A DNA stretch of 64,000 nucleotides, taken from Lactococcus formosensis (lineage in GTDB: Bacteria; Bacillota; Bacilli; Lactobacillales; Streptococcaceae). Positions 33,434 to 43,404 of the stretch are shown in pieces. The translations under genes were made by a program, and so were the position numbers. The DNA lies in assembly GCF_018403745.1 (NCBI RefSeq), contig NZ_BOVP01000004.1, positions 1 through 64,000 on the forward strand, in the 5' to 3' direction. Position 1 is the first letter of the stretch. The number at the start of each line of letters is the position of its first letter. The notes under the pieces are model-generated. The model ran no database searches, was not told the DNA's origin, and was given only the letters and a program-made list of their open reading frames with translations.

Positions 33434-34654
33434 ATGGAGATAACGGTGAAAAAAATAAAAAAACTAATCATGTGGAGTACGATTCTTCTAGCAATTTTAG
33501 GAACGATACTCTCTGGAAATATTGTAAAAGCAAGTCAGCTTGGCTTTTCTGTGACTGCGAATGTCAGAGAGTTAGATAACCGTGCGAGTGATCAGTCCTT
33601 CTTTGATTTGATTTTAGAGCCAGGTGAAAAACAAACTGTGACGGTGACTTTGAAAAATGATACTAACCGTAATATGACAGTTGAACAAACAGCGACAACG
33701 GCAACAACAAATATCAACGGTGTGGTCGAATATTCCCCAAATGATATACAGCCCGACGAAAGCTTGAAGTTTAACTATGACGATCTCATTAAGCTTGACA
33801 GTGAAATTGTTCTTCCAGCTCACTCTGAAAAAGAGGTGGAGATCGAATTAGAAATGCCTAAGGAAGAGTTCGATGGCCAGCTTGTAGGTGGATTGACTTA
33901 TCGTGAAAAAATCGAGGAAGATAAAGCTCAGCATTCTGATGATGAGGGTCTTGCTGTGACTAATCGCTACTCCTTTGTTATTGCACTTCTGATGCGTCAA
34001 AACAAAAATACAGTTGAACCAGAACTTAAATTGCATGATGTAGGTCCTGGTCAAGTCAATTATCGTAATGTAATCAATGCCAACCTACAAAACCCTAAAA
34101 TGACCATGCTGAATAGAATGCATGTGAATGCCAAGGTTCAAGGTATCGACAACCCTGAAATTGTACATGATGTCAATCAAAACCTTATGCAAATGGCACC
34201 AAATACTAACTTTGATTTTCCAATTTCCCTACAGGGTGAAGCACTGCGACCTGGAAGGTATTTGTTGAGTATGACGGTCAATGCAGTTGAAGATGATAAA
34301 GGAGAATATGCTGCGACAGATAGTGAAGGAAAGGAAATCACTTATCGTCATGAATGGCAATTTGAACGTGAGTTTACGATTACAGCAGCAAAAGCAGACG
34401 AGCTTAATGAACGTGATGTGACTATTGAGCAAAAAGATCGCTCATGGTTGAAGTGGTTGATTATTGCTCTGTTGCTCTTACTTCTCTTGTTACTCATCTG
34501 GTTCATCCTTTGGAAGCGTCGTAAGAAAGAGGAGGAAGAAGAGGAAAAAGCTAAGAAAGAAGCAGAAATTGCTGAGCTTAAGGCAAAACTAGAAAATCAG
34601 GAGAATGTCACCCTTCCTGAAAATCCAGAAACTAGTGAATTAACTGAAGAGTAA
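33434..34654 (+). CDS. WxL-associated cell-surface protein (DUF916/DUF3324-type), copy 2
   Basis: The 406-aa protein has a signal peptide (about 1-33), a DUF916 domain (LGFSVTANVRELDNRASDQSFFDLILEPGEKQTVTVTLKND), a DUF3324 domain with VGGLTYREK, and a C-terminal membrane helix (WLIIALLLLLLLLLIWFILW). A long charged cytoplasmic tail follows. It is closer to the family norm than copy 1, and the two may bind different WxL partners. It is 34 bp after copy 1. Confidence 0.9.
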   Translation: MEITVKKIKKLIMWSTILLAILGTILSGNIVKASQLGFSVTANVRELDNRASDQSFFDLILEPGEKQTVTVTLKNDTNRNMTVEQTATTATTNINGVVEYSPNDIQPDESLKFNYDDLIKLDSEIVLPAHSEKEVEIELEMPKEEFDGQLVGGLTYREKIEEDKAQHSDDEGLAVTNRYSFVIALLMRQNKNTVEPELKLHDVGPGQVNYRNVINANLQNPKMTMLNRMHVNAKVQGIDNPEIVHDVNQNLMQMAPNTNFDFPISLQGEALRPGRYLLSMTVNAVEDDKGEYAATDSEGKEITYRHEWQFEREFTITAAKADELNERDVTIEQKDRSWLKWLIIALLLLLLLLLIWFILWKRRKKEEEEEEKAKKEAEIAELKAKLENQENVTLPENPETSELTEE

Positions 34655-34689
34655 TAGATAAAAATAAATGAAAGGAGTGTCTTTGTGTA

Positions 34690-35601
34690 ATGAAAGAAAT
34701 ATTATTGAAGTCAGCAGGAATGTTTCTAATGACCGTATCAGTGTGCGCAACGACACTTCCTGTTTCAGCAATTACTTTACCTGGGGTAGCAAGCGCTACC
34801 AACACCGCCAAAATAATCTTTGAAGAAGATAATACAATTGTTGGACCAGTAGACCCAAACAATCCTTATCAACCTATCATTCCCGAATATCCTGGACAGC
34901 CGACCGGAGGACTCCTTTCTATAGACTTTGTCTCTAATCTGAATTTCGGAAAAGCCACCGTAGATCGCGTAGGGCGTACTTACTATGCACGTCCGATGGC
35001 TGCAACCATTCCTGGAGCAGATGGTGAAAAAGGTAGGCCAGCTGTTTTTCCAAATTTTGCACAAGTGACGGATCGCCGCCAAAATGAAAATGGCTGGACA
35101 CTCAGTGTCAAGCAGGATATGCAATTTCGCTGGGTGGGCGCACCAGCAAATGTTATTGATGAAGATTTGGGGAGACCAGGAGATTTTCTTGCAGGGGCAA
35201 GAATAAGCTTCTCACATGGGCATACTACAACAGGTCATAATCAACCTGATGATCAGATTCCGAGTTACGCGAATGGAGAAGAGATGACCTTAGAACCAGG
35301 CGCTCTCTCACGTCCAGTTCTCCATGCCAACCCAGGACAAGGGAACGGCACCTGGCATTACGCGGTAGGCAATCCCTTACCACCCGAGATCACAGAAGAG
35401 ATGTTAGATGAAATAGAAAACGGTGATGGAGACTTTAGCGAATTCATTGAAAAGGGCTATTATGACAACTATCGAATGGGTCCTGGACAAACACCACGTT
35501 TTGGCCCAATCTCACTTTATGTGCCACGTGCTACAGCGCAACGTGCTGCAATCTATCAAACGGAGTTCACATGGACGCTTTCCAATGTACCGGCAAATTA
35601 G
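34690..35601 (+). CDS. WxL domain surface protein 1
   Basis: The 303-aa secreted protein has a signal peptide (about 1-28) and a proline-rich linker (GPVDPNNPYQPIIPEYPGQP). Its WxL domain starts LSIDFVSNLNFG and carries the proximal NGWTLSVKQ and distal FTWTLSNVPAN WxL motifs. WxL domains bind peptidoglycan and the DUF916/DUF3324 partner. The ribosome site AGGAGTG lies a little far from the ATG. It is the first of four related WxL genes. Confidence 0.9.
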   Translation: MKEILLKSAGMFLMTVSVCATTLPVSAITLPGVASATNTAKIIFEEDNTIVGPVDPNNPYQPIIPEYPGQPTGGLLSIDFVSNLNFGKATVDRVGRTYYARPMAATIPGADGEKGRPAVFPNFAQVTDRRQNENGWTLSVKQDMQFRWVGAPANVIDEDLGRPGDFLAGARISFSHGHTTTGHNQPDDQIPSYANGEEMTLEPGALSRPVLHANPGQGNGTWHYAVGNPLPPEITEEMLDEIENGDGDFSEFIEKGYYDNYRMGPGQTPRFGPISLYVPRATAQRAAIYQTEFTWTLSNVPAN

Positions 35602-35629
35602 AGAAGGAACAATTCTACAGGAAAAAGAC

Positions 35630-36667
35630 ATGAATAAAATAAATTTAAAATATGCGTTGAGCGCACTAATCTCTATTTTAGTAGCATCACAGGCTATAAG
35701 TGCTTCAGCAGATGAACCGCCTGCGCTCCCTGATTATCGTTCTTGGGGTGCCATTCAGTTTGAGCCAGGGAGTGGTTCGGTAGGACCTGTTGACCCAGAC
35801 CGTCCAACTTCTCCGATTAGTCCTGTAGTTCCTCCGGGAATGCCAGCGCCTCCACAAGGAACTCCAGGGGCATTATCTATTGACTTTGTTTCAGGTATCG
35901 TTTTTGGACGAGGGGATGTTTTTACAAAGGAACGCACTTATTATGCACGTCCTTTTCCAGCACATCGTCTAGATGAGGATGGGAATAAGATAGGTGCCAC
36001 ATTTGAGCTTTTTCCTAACTTTGCTCAAGTCACTGACAGGAGAGGAGAAATCGAGCAAGGGGGCTGGACTCTCTCTGTGAAACAGTCGCGTCAGTTCATG
36101 TGGGCAGAGCTTCTTAATAACCCGCCAGAAGAAGAAAATGCTAAACCGGGAGATTTTCTAGTAGGTGCTGAGCTCAAATTTACCCATGGACATACCAGCG
36201 CTGACGCTCCAGACTTATGGGTGGAGCCTAGTGAGGTTATCCCAAGTATTACACTCAGTAGTTCCTACCAACCTGTTATTGTTGCTAATCCTGGGGAAGG
36301 GCTCATGACTTGGCATTATTCAGTTGGAACTGTTGGAAATTTGTCTGACTATACCGAAGAACACGAAGTACCTCTTTTGGATGAGGAGGGTAATCCTGTA
36401 GTAGATGAGGATGGTAATCCAATCTATGAGACAGTAACAGATATTCCTGATGATAAATTGGAAAGTTATCTCCCTGAGCTATTTGATAAAGGTTACTATG
36501 ACATCTTCCGTATGGGTGTTGGTGGTGGTGGTGAATCGGGGAATCGCCCACGCTTTGGTCCTGTTTCTTTAACAGTACCAGGTGTAACAGTACAACGTGC
36601 TGCTCCCTATATGATAAGTTTGGAGTGGCAACTTTCTGTCACACCAGGAAATCCAACAGGTAGATAA
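35630..36667 (+). CDS. WxL domain surface protein 2
   Basis: The 345-aa protein has a signal peptide (MNKINLKYALSALISILVASQAISASA), a VGPVDPDRPTSPISP linker and a WxL domain with GGWTLSVKQ and LEWQLSVTP; in the distal motif WQL replaces WTL. An acidic insert (DEEGNPVVDEDGNPIYETVTDI) lies before the last third. The start at 35630 is used because a signal peptide begins there and AGGAAAAAG precedes it; the frame is open further upstream. Confidence 0.88.
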   Translation: MNKINLKYALSALISILVASQAISASADEPPALPDYRSWGAIQFEPGSGSVGPVDPDRPTSPISPVVPPGMPAPPQGTPGALSIDFVSGIVFGRGDVFTKERTYYARPFPAHRLDEDGNKIGATFELFPNFAQVTDRRGEIEQGGWTLSVKQSRQFMWAELLNNPPEEENAKPGDFLVGAELKFTHGHTSADAPDLWVEPSEVIPSITLSSSYQPVIVANPGEGLMTWHYSVGTVGNLSDYTEEHEVPLLDEEGNPVVDEDGNPIYETVTDIPDDKLESYLPELFDKGYYDIFRMGVGGGGESGNRPRFGPVSLTVPGVTVQRAAPYMISLEWQLSVTPGNPTGR

Positions 36668-36704
36668 ACAGACAGACAGCGAAAAAAGAAAGGAGGAGCA
36701 AAAA

Positions 36705-37487
36705 ATGAAGGTCAAGAAATCATTGAAAATTGGTCTTCTTTCACTCGCGCTAGCACAGCCATTTACACCTCCTTTAGCTCGAGCAGAAGATTTGCGGCAA
36801 GCAGATGGAGGCATTGGTTTTCGGCGAGGTACGAGCTTGATACGTCCCATACATCCTGGTCCGGGAGATCAAGTCAGGCAGCCAATTACACCACTTCCAG
36901 ACGTTCCGCAAGCACAAGAACGACAAGGGACAGGAAGTGGTCTTACCATCGACTTTGCTTCAGAATTTGACTTTGAGACGGGTAAAGTATTTAGAGATAC
37001 ACCTGTCTACTATGCACGCCCTCAGCATCTACGTGATGCACGTGGTCAACCCATAGTTACTCCAAACTTTGTTCAAGTTACAGACCAGAGGGGAACGGCT
37101 GAAGGTTGGACCTTGAAATTACAAAAAACGACCCAGTTTTATGATGAAAATAAGCAGCCAATTCGTGGAAGCGGAATATTCCTCAAAAATCCAGTGGTCA
37201 TTGGCGCTCATTTAGAAAATCAGCCCAGAGCCCCAACGATTTCCGATAAAGGTGCTGGGCCAGTAGAAATAGTTGCACAAGCCGCTCCAGGCAGTGGTAC
37301 AGGAACAACGACGATTCGCTGGGGAACCAGCCTAGTAGAAAAGGATCTGAAAAGCCCTAGCGGAGAGCAAGCTACTGGCTATCTTAATCCAGATGCTCAA
37401 CTCTTTGTACCAGACGGCAGAAACCGTCAAAACTATACTTACCAAGCAATATTTACTTGGATAATTTCAGAGATACCTGGAAACTAA
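36705..37487 (+). CDS. WxL domain surface protein 3
   Basis: The 260-aa protein has a signal peptide (about 1-27), a basic and proline-rich linker (SLIRPIHPGPGDQVRQPITPLP) and a WxL domain (LTIDFASEFDFE) with the proximal motif EGWTLKLQK. The distal motif reads FTWIISEIPGN, so the second WxL is changed to WII. Its linker is arginine-rich where the neighbours are acidic. AAAGGAGGAGC precedes the ATG. Confidence 0.86.
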   Translation: MKVKKSLKIGLLSLALAQPFTPPLARAEDLRQADGGIGFRRGTSLIRPIHPGPGDQVRQPITPLPDVPQAQERQGTGSGLTIDFASEFDFETGKVFRDTPVYYARPQHLRDARGQPIVTPNFVQVTDQRGTAEGWTLKLQKTTQFYDENKQPIRGSGIFLKNPVVIGAHLENQPRAPTISDKGAGPVEIVAQAAPGSGTGTTTIRWGTSLVEKDLKSPSGEQATGYLNPDAQLFVPDGRNRQNYTYQAIFTWIISEIPGN

Positions 37488-37528
37488 AAATATAAAAAAT
37501 GATTCATCTTTAAAGAAAGGAAAGTACT

Positions 37529-38299
37529 ATGAAAAAACAAATTAAGTTTATGTCAGCGTCAGTCTTGGCGCTCATCGCAGTAGGTGCACTTGCACCGCCA
37601 GCAACAGTAGAAGCGGATCCGGTAGCAAATTTCCCAGGGTGGGGTGCGGTTGGTTTTGAAGTACCAACAGACCCAACACACCCGGTCGATCCCGAAGATC
37701 CATCTGAGCCAATAGATCCAGAAGAACCAATAGATCCGGATCTTCCAGTAGGACCAGGAACACCCGGGCCACTCTCGATTGACTTTGCCTCTAACTTTTA
37801 CTTTGGTCAGTCCAATCCAATCTCAGCAACCAATCAAACGATTAATGCTCGACTTCAACCAACAACAGAAGGATATCGTCCAAACTTTGTTCAGGTCACA
37901 GACAACCGTGGTTTATTTACAGGTTGGACGCTACAAGTTACAGCATCACAGTTTGAAGTGAGGGATGACGGTTCGGATCACTATGGAGAGGTACTTACGG
38001 GAGCTCAGATGAGTTGGCACAATGGAACAATCGTATCTGTCTCTCCAAACCAAGCTGATGGGCATACAGCGACTCATACATTTACCCCAGGTGTGGCACA
38101 GAATGCACTTTGGGCGACAGCGGGAAATGGAGCAGGAACAAGTCTTTTGCGTTTCGGGACGACAGATGCAGGAACAGCAGTGGATGCTGCTGGGCATGCG
38201 AGCTCATCCGTTCGCTTGATGGTTCCAGGTGGTACAGCTCGTGAAGCCCTTTACACATCAACGATTACATGGACTCTCTCTGACACACCACCAGTATAA
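37529..38299 (+). CDS. WxL domain surface protein 4
   Basis: The 256-aa protein has a signal peptide (about 1-30), a repeated acidic PxDP linker (VDPEDPSEPIDPEEPIDPDL) and a canonical WxL domain: LSIDFASNFYFG, proximal TGWTLQVTA, distal ITWTLSDTPPV at the C-terminus. It is the most typical WxL protein of the group. AAAGGAAAG precedes the ATG. Confidence 0.9.
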   Translation: MKKQIKFMSASVLALIAVGALAPPATVEADPVANFPGWGAVGFEVPTDPTHPVDPEDPSEPIDPEEPIDPDLPVGPGTPGPLSIDFASNFYFGQSNPISATNQTINARLQPTTEGYRPNFVQVTDNRGLFTGWTLQVTASQFEVRDDGSDHYGEVLTGAQMSWHNGTIVSVSPNQADGHTATHTFTPGVAQNALWATAGNGAGTSLLRFGTTDAGTAVDAAGHASSSVRLMVPGGTAREALYTSTITWTLSDTPPV

Positions 38300-38346
38300 G
38301 AAATACACAATAGATATCAAGAAATAGTAGATACCGTTTCTTGGTG

Positions 38347-38398
38347 CTATTGGGAAAAAGATTAAAAGAGAGACGTGTTTTAATCTTTTTCTCAATAG
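38347..38398. promoter_or_regulatory. 21-bp stem-loop inside the WxL operon
   Basis: 38347-38367 pairs with 38378-38398 over 21 bp with one G-T pair around a 10-nt loop. It lies between WxL gene 4 and the next gene, with no T-tract after it and the ribosome site about 20 bp further on. RNA processing or stabilisation of the upstream message is a likely role. Confidence 0.75.
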
Positions 38399-38429
38399 GA
38401 GATTTTAAAAATTCAAGCAGGAGAAGTGA

Positions 38430-39059
38430 ATGTTCAAAAAAATATTTATAGGTTCAGCTGTTTTTCTGTTGGCGCTCATAGCGGATTGTACAGCCGCTGC
38501 AGAGTTAGACCCAGAGACACAAGTAGATGGCAAGGCAAATGTTGATGTCAGCGTTTCAGTACCTGAAAATGAACGCCTGCGCCTACTCAAAACACCAGAT
38601 CTTGACTTTGGTAGAGTAACTTTCCACGATGAACTTATTGCAGATTTACTTTTTGAAGCGAAGGCACCTGATGCTTTTGAAATTCTAAACATCACAGGAA
38701 CTGCCACGGGTTTCCATGTGAATCAGAAATATTCACATTTTACTACAACTGTAGATGGTGAGACTGAGCCGCGTATCTTACCGGTGCGTGCCATTAATCT
38801 TAGTGTCACAGGAGGACCTGCCTCGATGACTAATGCGACAAATTCGGTTGCTTATGGGTTGCTGAATCCAGGGGAGCCTCAACCAGAATATGGTCCCATA
38901 GAGGCTCGCGTATTGACAGGCTTGCCAAATGCTAATGGTTTCTTAACTTCGGGAACACTTCGAGCTGAGCTGGTCGTCGATGGCTCGCGACTCGGGCAGA
39001 TTGTACCAGAAGAGGAGTATGAGGCTACTATTATCACAACGATTGTATCTGGACTTTAA
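38430..39059 (+). CDS. Secreted surface protein of the WxL cluster without WxL motif
   Basis: The 209-aa protein has a signal peptide (about 1-24) and a beta-rich body (LLKTPDLDFGRVTF, GTATGFHVNQ). No WTL motif is present; it ends in IITTIVSGL. The DFG and closing strand pattern resemble WxL-like or pilin-like modules. It may be a partner in the complex. GCAGGAG precedes the ATG. The family is not recognised with certainty. Confidence 0.65.
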   Translation: MFKKIFIGSAVFLLALIADCTAAAELDPETQVDGKANVDVSVSVPENERLRLLKTPDLDFGRVTFHDELIADLLFEAKAPDAFEILNITGTATGFHVNQKYSHFTTTVDGETEPRILPVRAINLSVTGGPASMTNATNSVAYGLLNPGEPQPEYGPIEARVLTGLPNANGFLTSGTLRAELVVDGSRLGQIVPEEEYEATIITTIVSGL

Positions 39060-39091
39060 AGAGTTCTCGTCTTTATTAGGGATTTAGATTT

Positions 39092-41386
39092 ATGAATAAA
39101 TATATAAAAAGCTTTCTAACATATTGTACTATGTCCAAAAGCTCAGTAGCAAAACTGTTTACACTTTCAGCTTTAACTTTTGGACTTATAGTTTCAGCCC
39201 AATCCGCAAAGGCAGCTGTTTTGACTCATGGTGTGCTGGGGCAAGATGAATTAGGGCGACCTCAGGTTACCTTTCAAACGAACAGCTGGCGAGACATGAT
39301 GGATACTTATTTGGCTTCAGCTTTACTGATGGCTCCTGATGAAACACATCAATTCCCATGGGCCATGCCCAACTTTGCTTCTGGGAGCAATGCAGGTACT
39401 ATCCGCTTTGAAGTTACAGGTACCATAATGGGGGATGCTGTTTGGTCGAATATTATAGGAAATGGCACAGCCTCTCCTTCTCAAAACCAAGACACAATTC
39501 GGGAAGGGCGCTCTCTCTATATCAATGGTAATGGTCATACCCTTTATTTTGATAATGATACAACGCCCACAAGTGGTATAGGCGGACGGGGAGATGCTAC
39601 AGGTAATACGCGGAGGCGTGGCTGGTTTGCAGGAGTTCAGGGTGTTACTGGAGCTGCTGGAAATAGCAGTACAGTCATCACGGAAAGCACTCGCATGACT
39701 TTGGCTAATGCAATTGTGCAGAATTCTATCACGGGAGGGATATTCCAAGCCCGCGGTGCTAATGTTAGACCAACCTTCGTATACAAAGATGTCAACTATA
39801 GTAATGCCGTAGCCAATAATAATGCGACTCCAATCTATAGTCAGCGTGCTCAGGTTCAGTTTTCAGGAAACAATATCTTTACTGTCCGAGAAGCGACAAG
39901 TACAGCCTCGAGTAATTCAGGTACAGACAATCATGGAGAATTTATTGAAGGTAGCGGGCATGTAGAGGTTTTGGATGGACACACCACACTTAATTATTCC
40001 TGGGGACGTGATCAACCTTTCTTCTTGGAGCATGTATCTGGGACTACGCATAATTTGATTCTCCGTGAAAATGCTAAGCTGACTTTCAATATGAATGCGT
40101 CCTATGCCATGTATTGGAGCCGAGCTTCTGCCAATCAAATTGGTATGAATTGGCAGTTTGAAGACGGAGCGGAGTTTATCATTCATGGAACCAATAATAC
40201 GGGGCGTGGGGCACCTGGGATGCGGGGAGGGAACACATGGTTTCAGTTTGCAGCCTATCAGCAGTGGGACTGGACGATGGGGCGTGGGGCAAAATTTGTC
40301 TCCCATGCTATTCCGCTTCCTATCAATCTCGCCCGTTCAGGAGGTGGTTTAGGCACAGGTCTTGGGGCCGGTATGGGAGGATTTCACGCTCCTGTACGTT
40401 GGAACTTTGGACCAGATAGTGAGTTTATTATTAATAGTCCAAGTGACACGCAGATTGCTACTAATGCCATCATTGCGGGTTCACCACCTGCGGGCTCTAA
40501 CATTGTCTTAAACGATGTCCGCTCCTTTACTTTGAACTCCCGGAATACTAATGTTAATCAACCTGTTATTGCTAGAGAGGTTCAAAATTTTCCTATTCAT
40601 ATTTTAAGAGAAGGTGTTAATTTTGATCCAGATGGTGCAGGGCCTCGCCCGGAAATTATAGGTGTTGGGGATGGCCTCAGAACTCATATCTCTAGACAGG
40701 GAGCGCTCTTTGATGATATTTGGGACGGGACTTTTGATACGATTAGGTTTAATCGTAGAAATTTAGATCCCACAGCTACAGACCATTGGTTGCGTGCTAA
40801 TTCAGGAGTTCTGACTAACTTGACCAGTACTCCTCCCAATCAAGCTTCAACCTTATCTCCTAATGCTTTAACGGAGCTTCACTTCACGGCTTTGAGAGAA
40901 TCTGCTTTTATCTCTTTCTTTAAGCCAACAGGATTTTTCATGCAGCCGGACTTGTCCAACATGGACTCGACCTACAGCATTGATCTGGCAAGTTTGCCTT
41001 TTGATGGAAGTTTTAGCGACTGGCTGGAAAAAGATGAAAGCAGTCAGTTGGTCGTCGGTGATGATAGAGGACAAAACCCTAACTTTCATATCACAGTGGC
41101 CTTGATTGAAAGCCTCTTTCCTCAGTCGTTGAATTTTAGCTGGGTAGATTTCGAGGGAAACAGGGACGATAAACTTGAGTTAAATGTTGCACGTCCCGTC
41201 ATCTCTATTACAGATGATGCTAACCTGCCGAATTTTGTAGATATGACAGGTGCTGGCGCCTTTTACGAAATTAATTTTGCGGAGAATAGAGGAGCGCAGC
41301 TTCAAGCACGGAACAATCTACAACTGGGTCAAGCACATGCTGGAACTTTTAGATATTCTATCAATGATGGTCCAGGTATACAGTAG
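39092..41386 (+). CDS. Large secreted adhesin-like protein (pectate-lyase-like beta-helix)
   Basis: The 764-aa protein has a long signal region (hydrophobic about 22-43, ending SAKAAV). It has repeated strands with Asn ladders (LYINGNGHTLYFDN, VLDGHTTLNYSW, LTFNMNASYAMYW) like the pectate-lyase-like adhesive domain that accompanies WxL loci in enterococci and lactococci. A sortase motif is absent; attachment through the WxL complex is inferred. The ligand is unknown. It is the last gene before a terminator. Confidence 0.75.
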   Translation: MNKYIKSFLTYCTMSKSSVAKLFTLSALTFGLIVSAQSAKAAVLTHGVLGQDELGRPQVTFQTNSWRDMMDTYLASALLMAPDETHQFPWAMPNFASGSNAGTIRFEVTGTIMGDAVWSNIIGNGTASPSQNQDTIREGRSLYINGNGHTLYFDNDTTPTSGIGGRGDATGNTRRRGWFAGVQGVTGAAGNSSTVITESTRMTLANAIVQNSITGGIFQARGANVRPTFVYKDVNYSNAVANNNATPIYSQRAQVQFSGNNIFTVREATSTASSNSGTDNHGEFIEGSGHVEVLDGHTTLNYSWGRDQPFFLEHVSGTTHNLILRENAKLTFNMNASYAMYWSRASANQIGMNWQFEDGAEFIIHGTNNTGRGAPGMRGGNTWFQFAAYQQWDWTMGRGAKFVSHAIPLPINLARSGGGLGTGLGAGMGGFHAPVRWNFGPDSEFIINSPSDTQIATNAIIAGSPPAGSNIVLNDVRSFTLNSRNTNVNQPVIAREVQNFPIHILREGVNFDPDGAGPRPEIIGVGDGLRTHISRQGALFDDIWDGTFDTIRFNRRNLDPTATDHWLRANSGVLTNLTSTPPNQASTLSPNALTELHFTALRESAFISFFKPTGFFMQPDLSNMDSTYSIDLASLPFDGSFSDWLEKDESSQLVVGDDRGQNPNFHITVALIESLFPQSLNFSWVDFEGNRDDKLELNVARPVISITDDANLPNFVDMTGAGAFYEINFAENRGAQLQARNNLQLGQAHAGTFRYSINDGPGIQ

Positions 41387-41389
41387 AAC

Positions 41390-41422
41390 AGAACAGGGGT
41401 TTAAAAATATCCTCTGTTTTTA
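41390..41422 (+). terminator. Terminator of the WxL operon
   Basis: AACAGGGG pairs imperfectly with CCTCTGTT and continues into T5. Confidence 0.65.
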
Positions 41423-41613
41423 TTTTGTCTCATTGAGATTGCGAGTATTAAACAAAACATTTTTTGAGAGGAGAGGTGAGCATGGGGAATTTAAATTGAA
41501 AGGAAGAAATAACGAAATATAATGAGGAGGATTCTTAAGATACAAAAACACTTAATTGAAACTAGAATTTCAATTTCGTAAGCAAAAAGTAACTTTTTTG
41601 TTATACTAGTTTT

Positions 41614-42252
41614 ATGACATACCAACAAAAACGTCGAGTTCTCTCCACCAAGTCCAGAACACTCTTGCGATTTATTGTACAAGTTTTGACTATCTTATTT
41701 GTAATATTAGATCTTTTGGCATTCACCACTCTTCATCCAGCGGATCATCGTGATGCGACAGAACTTGCAGTACAAGTGGAAACCAATAGAGAATATGATT
41801 TTATCCGAACTATTGTTCCTTATGCTCAAGAGACCCAACAAAAATACGGTATCCTTGCTTCTCTAACGCTAGGTCAAGCTGCTTTAGAAAGCGACTTTGG
41901 GCGAAGCGGACTCGCTGCCAAGTACCATAATCTCTTTGGGATAAAAGCTTACGGTGACGTACCGAAAGTTTTCTTGGAAACCAAGGAGTTTGAAAATAAT
42001 GCATGGACTACAGTACGTGAACCCTTCCGTGTCTATGAAGATTGGAAGCAGTCGGTAGAAGGACACGCTTATCTCTTTACTGAAGGAACAACATGGAACC
42101 CTAATCAGTATGCTCTTGTGCTTGCAGCTCAAGATTATAAAGAAGCCGCACACGCAGTCCAGCTATCTGGCTATGCCACTGATCCTGCTTATACTGAAAG
42201 ACTTCTTGAAATCATTGAAAATTATGGTTTATTTGAATATGACAAAATTTAG
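41614..42252 (+). CDS. Membrane-anchored GH73 glucosaminidase (LytG-like)
   Basis: The 212-aa protein has a signal anchor (about 18-40) and a GH73 domain. LGQAALESDFGRSGLAAKYHNLFGIK carries the catalytic Glu, and YATDPAYTERLLEIIENY closes the fold. It hydrolyses GlcNAc-MurNAc bonds in peptidoglycan at the surface. No LysM or SH3 wall-binding domain is present, so it is a short form. A TTATACTAG -10-like element is just upstream. Confidence 0.92.
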   Translation: MTYQQKRRVLSTKSRTLLRFIVQVLTILFVILDLLAFTTLHPADHRDATELAVQVETNREYDFIRTIVPYAQETQQKYGILASLTLGQAALESDFGRSGLAAKYHNLFGIKAYGDVPKVFLETKEFENNAWTTVREPFRVYEDWKQSVEGHAYLFTEGTTWNPNQYALVLAAQDYKEAAHAVQLSGYATDPAYTERLLEIIENYGLFEYDKI

Positions 42253-42406
42253 AATAAAACTCAAAAATAGCTAAATTATAAGATAACTTCTTAAGTAGAG
42301 AGCGCGTTTTAATCCAAGTATTCCCGGGTATTCCTGCGTGAGAAATTATATTTTTGTTATACTAGATTTATAATAGAAACAGACTCAGATATAAAAAGGA
42401 GTGAAT

Positions 42407-43081
42407 ATGATTGAAAAATATGACTTGCCCAAAGAAGAACTGCTTGCATTACTTGTGGAGGAGTCCAAGCTGGCACCGCAGCACCAGTTGTCGGGTGAAG
42501 AGATTGAGGGAGTAAATGTTACCATGCAGTTTTTACGTGATGAAACTGGTCAAGTGCGCTATCTTCCACGTCGTAAAGTGATGGGTTATGACCTGGATGG
42601 TGTAATCTTTTCTATGAAAAAAGCCATTGAATATACTAATCAAAAGTTAGGGACAAGCTTAAATATTGAAACGATGGAAGCTATTGATTATGACTTAATC
42701 TACTATGCAACAATGGATGAAGACATTCAACGAAAAATTATTAGAGAAAGTACCCCCAATCGTAAGATGGTGGAAGATTTAGCAGAGGAACATTTGAATG
42801 GAGCAGAGATAGTACTTATTACAGCCCGCCATGTGTCTTATGCGAAAGAAACAATTGAATCGCTCAATCGTTTTGGGATTTATTATGACAAAATTTATTT
42901 TACTGAAGAGAAACTGCCGTTAATTATCGGATTGGATATTGATTGGTTCTATGATGACAAGCCAGAAACCATTGCAGCGATTAAAAACCATAAGGTGCGT
43001 ACGAAAGCTGTACTTGTCTCAGCGCCTTACAATCGTGGAGCTACAGATTATGATTACCGCTATAAAGTAGGGCTTGAATAA
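42407..43081 (+). CDS. HAD-like nucleotidase (NT5C family)
   Basis: The 224-aa protein has an N-terminal roughly 60-residue extension, then a HAD core resembling 5'(3')-deoxyribonucleotidases: GYDLDGVIFS (catalytic DxDG), ITARHVSYAKETIESL and DWFYDDKPETIAAI. Dephosphorylation of nucleotides is inferred from the family. ATG 42407 is preferred to GTG 42401 because AAGGAGTG then has normal spacing. Confidence 0.8.
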   Translation: MIEKYDLPKEELLALLVEESKLAPQHQLSGEEIEGVNVTMQFLRDETGQVRYLPRRKVMGYDLDGVIFSMKKAIEYTNQKLGTSLNIETMEAIDYDLIYYATMDEDIQRKIIRESTPNRKMVEDLAEEHLNGAEIVLITARHVSYAKETIESLNRFGIYYDKIYFTEEKLPLIIGLDIDWFYDDKPETIAAIKNHKVRTKAVLVSAPYNRGATDYDYRYKVGLE

Positions 43082-43404
43082 CAGCATAAAATCGATAAAA
43101 TAAAAGCTGCTGTATGTTGAAAATTTGCGTGATTTTTATATGATTCATTTTGCCAAAAATAAACATAAAGTGTTCTACTAGTGTGTGTCAGGCTATTTTA
43201 TTTTGTTGAGTTAAAGGGGGATTCTCTTTTCAAAATACATCTCGTCCCAGATACTTGTAGCAAAAATAGATTGGAGAGCGGAAGCTTTGAAAGTAAGATA
43301 AATAGAACTAAAAAATGATAAAATAGCAATTAAGCAAAGCTCGAAAAGTAGGGCTTTATATTTCGAAGCCCCTTGTCTATAGACTTATGAAAAAGGAGAA
43401 AACA
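43082..43404. other. Intergenic stretch without a gene
   Basis: I see no open frame with a ribosome site and no strong terminator. A GAAGCCC-type partial inverted repeat lies near 43350-43375 and AAAAAGGAG (43390-43398) serves the next gene. Confidence 0.5.

Noticed and set aside
35423..35629. N-terminal extension of WxL protein 2
   Set aside because: It overlaps WxL protein 1 in another frame; the signal peptide begins at 35630.
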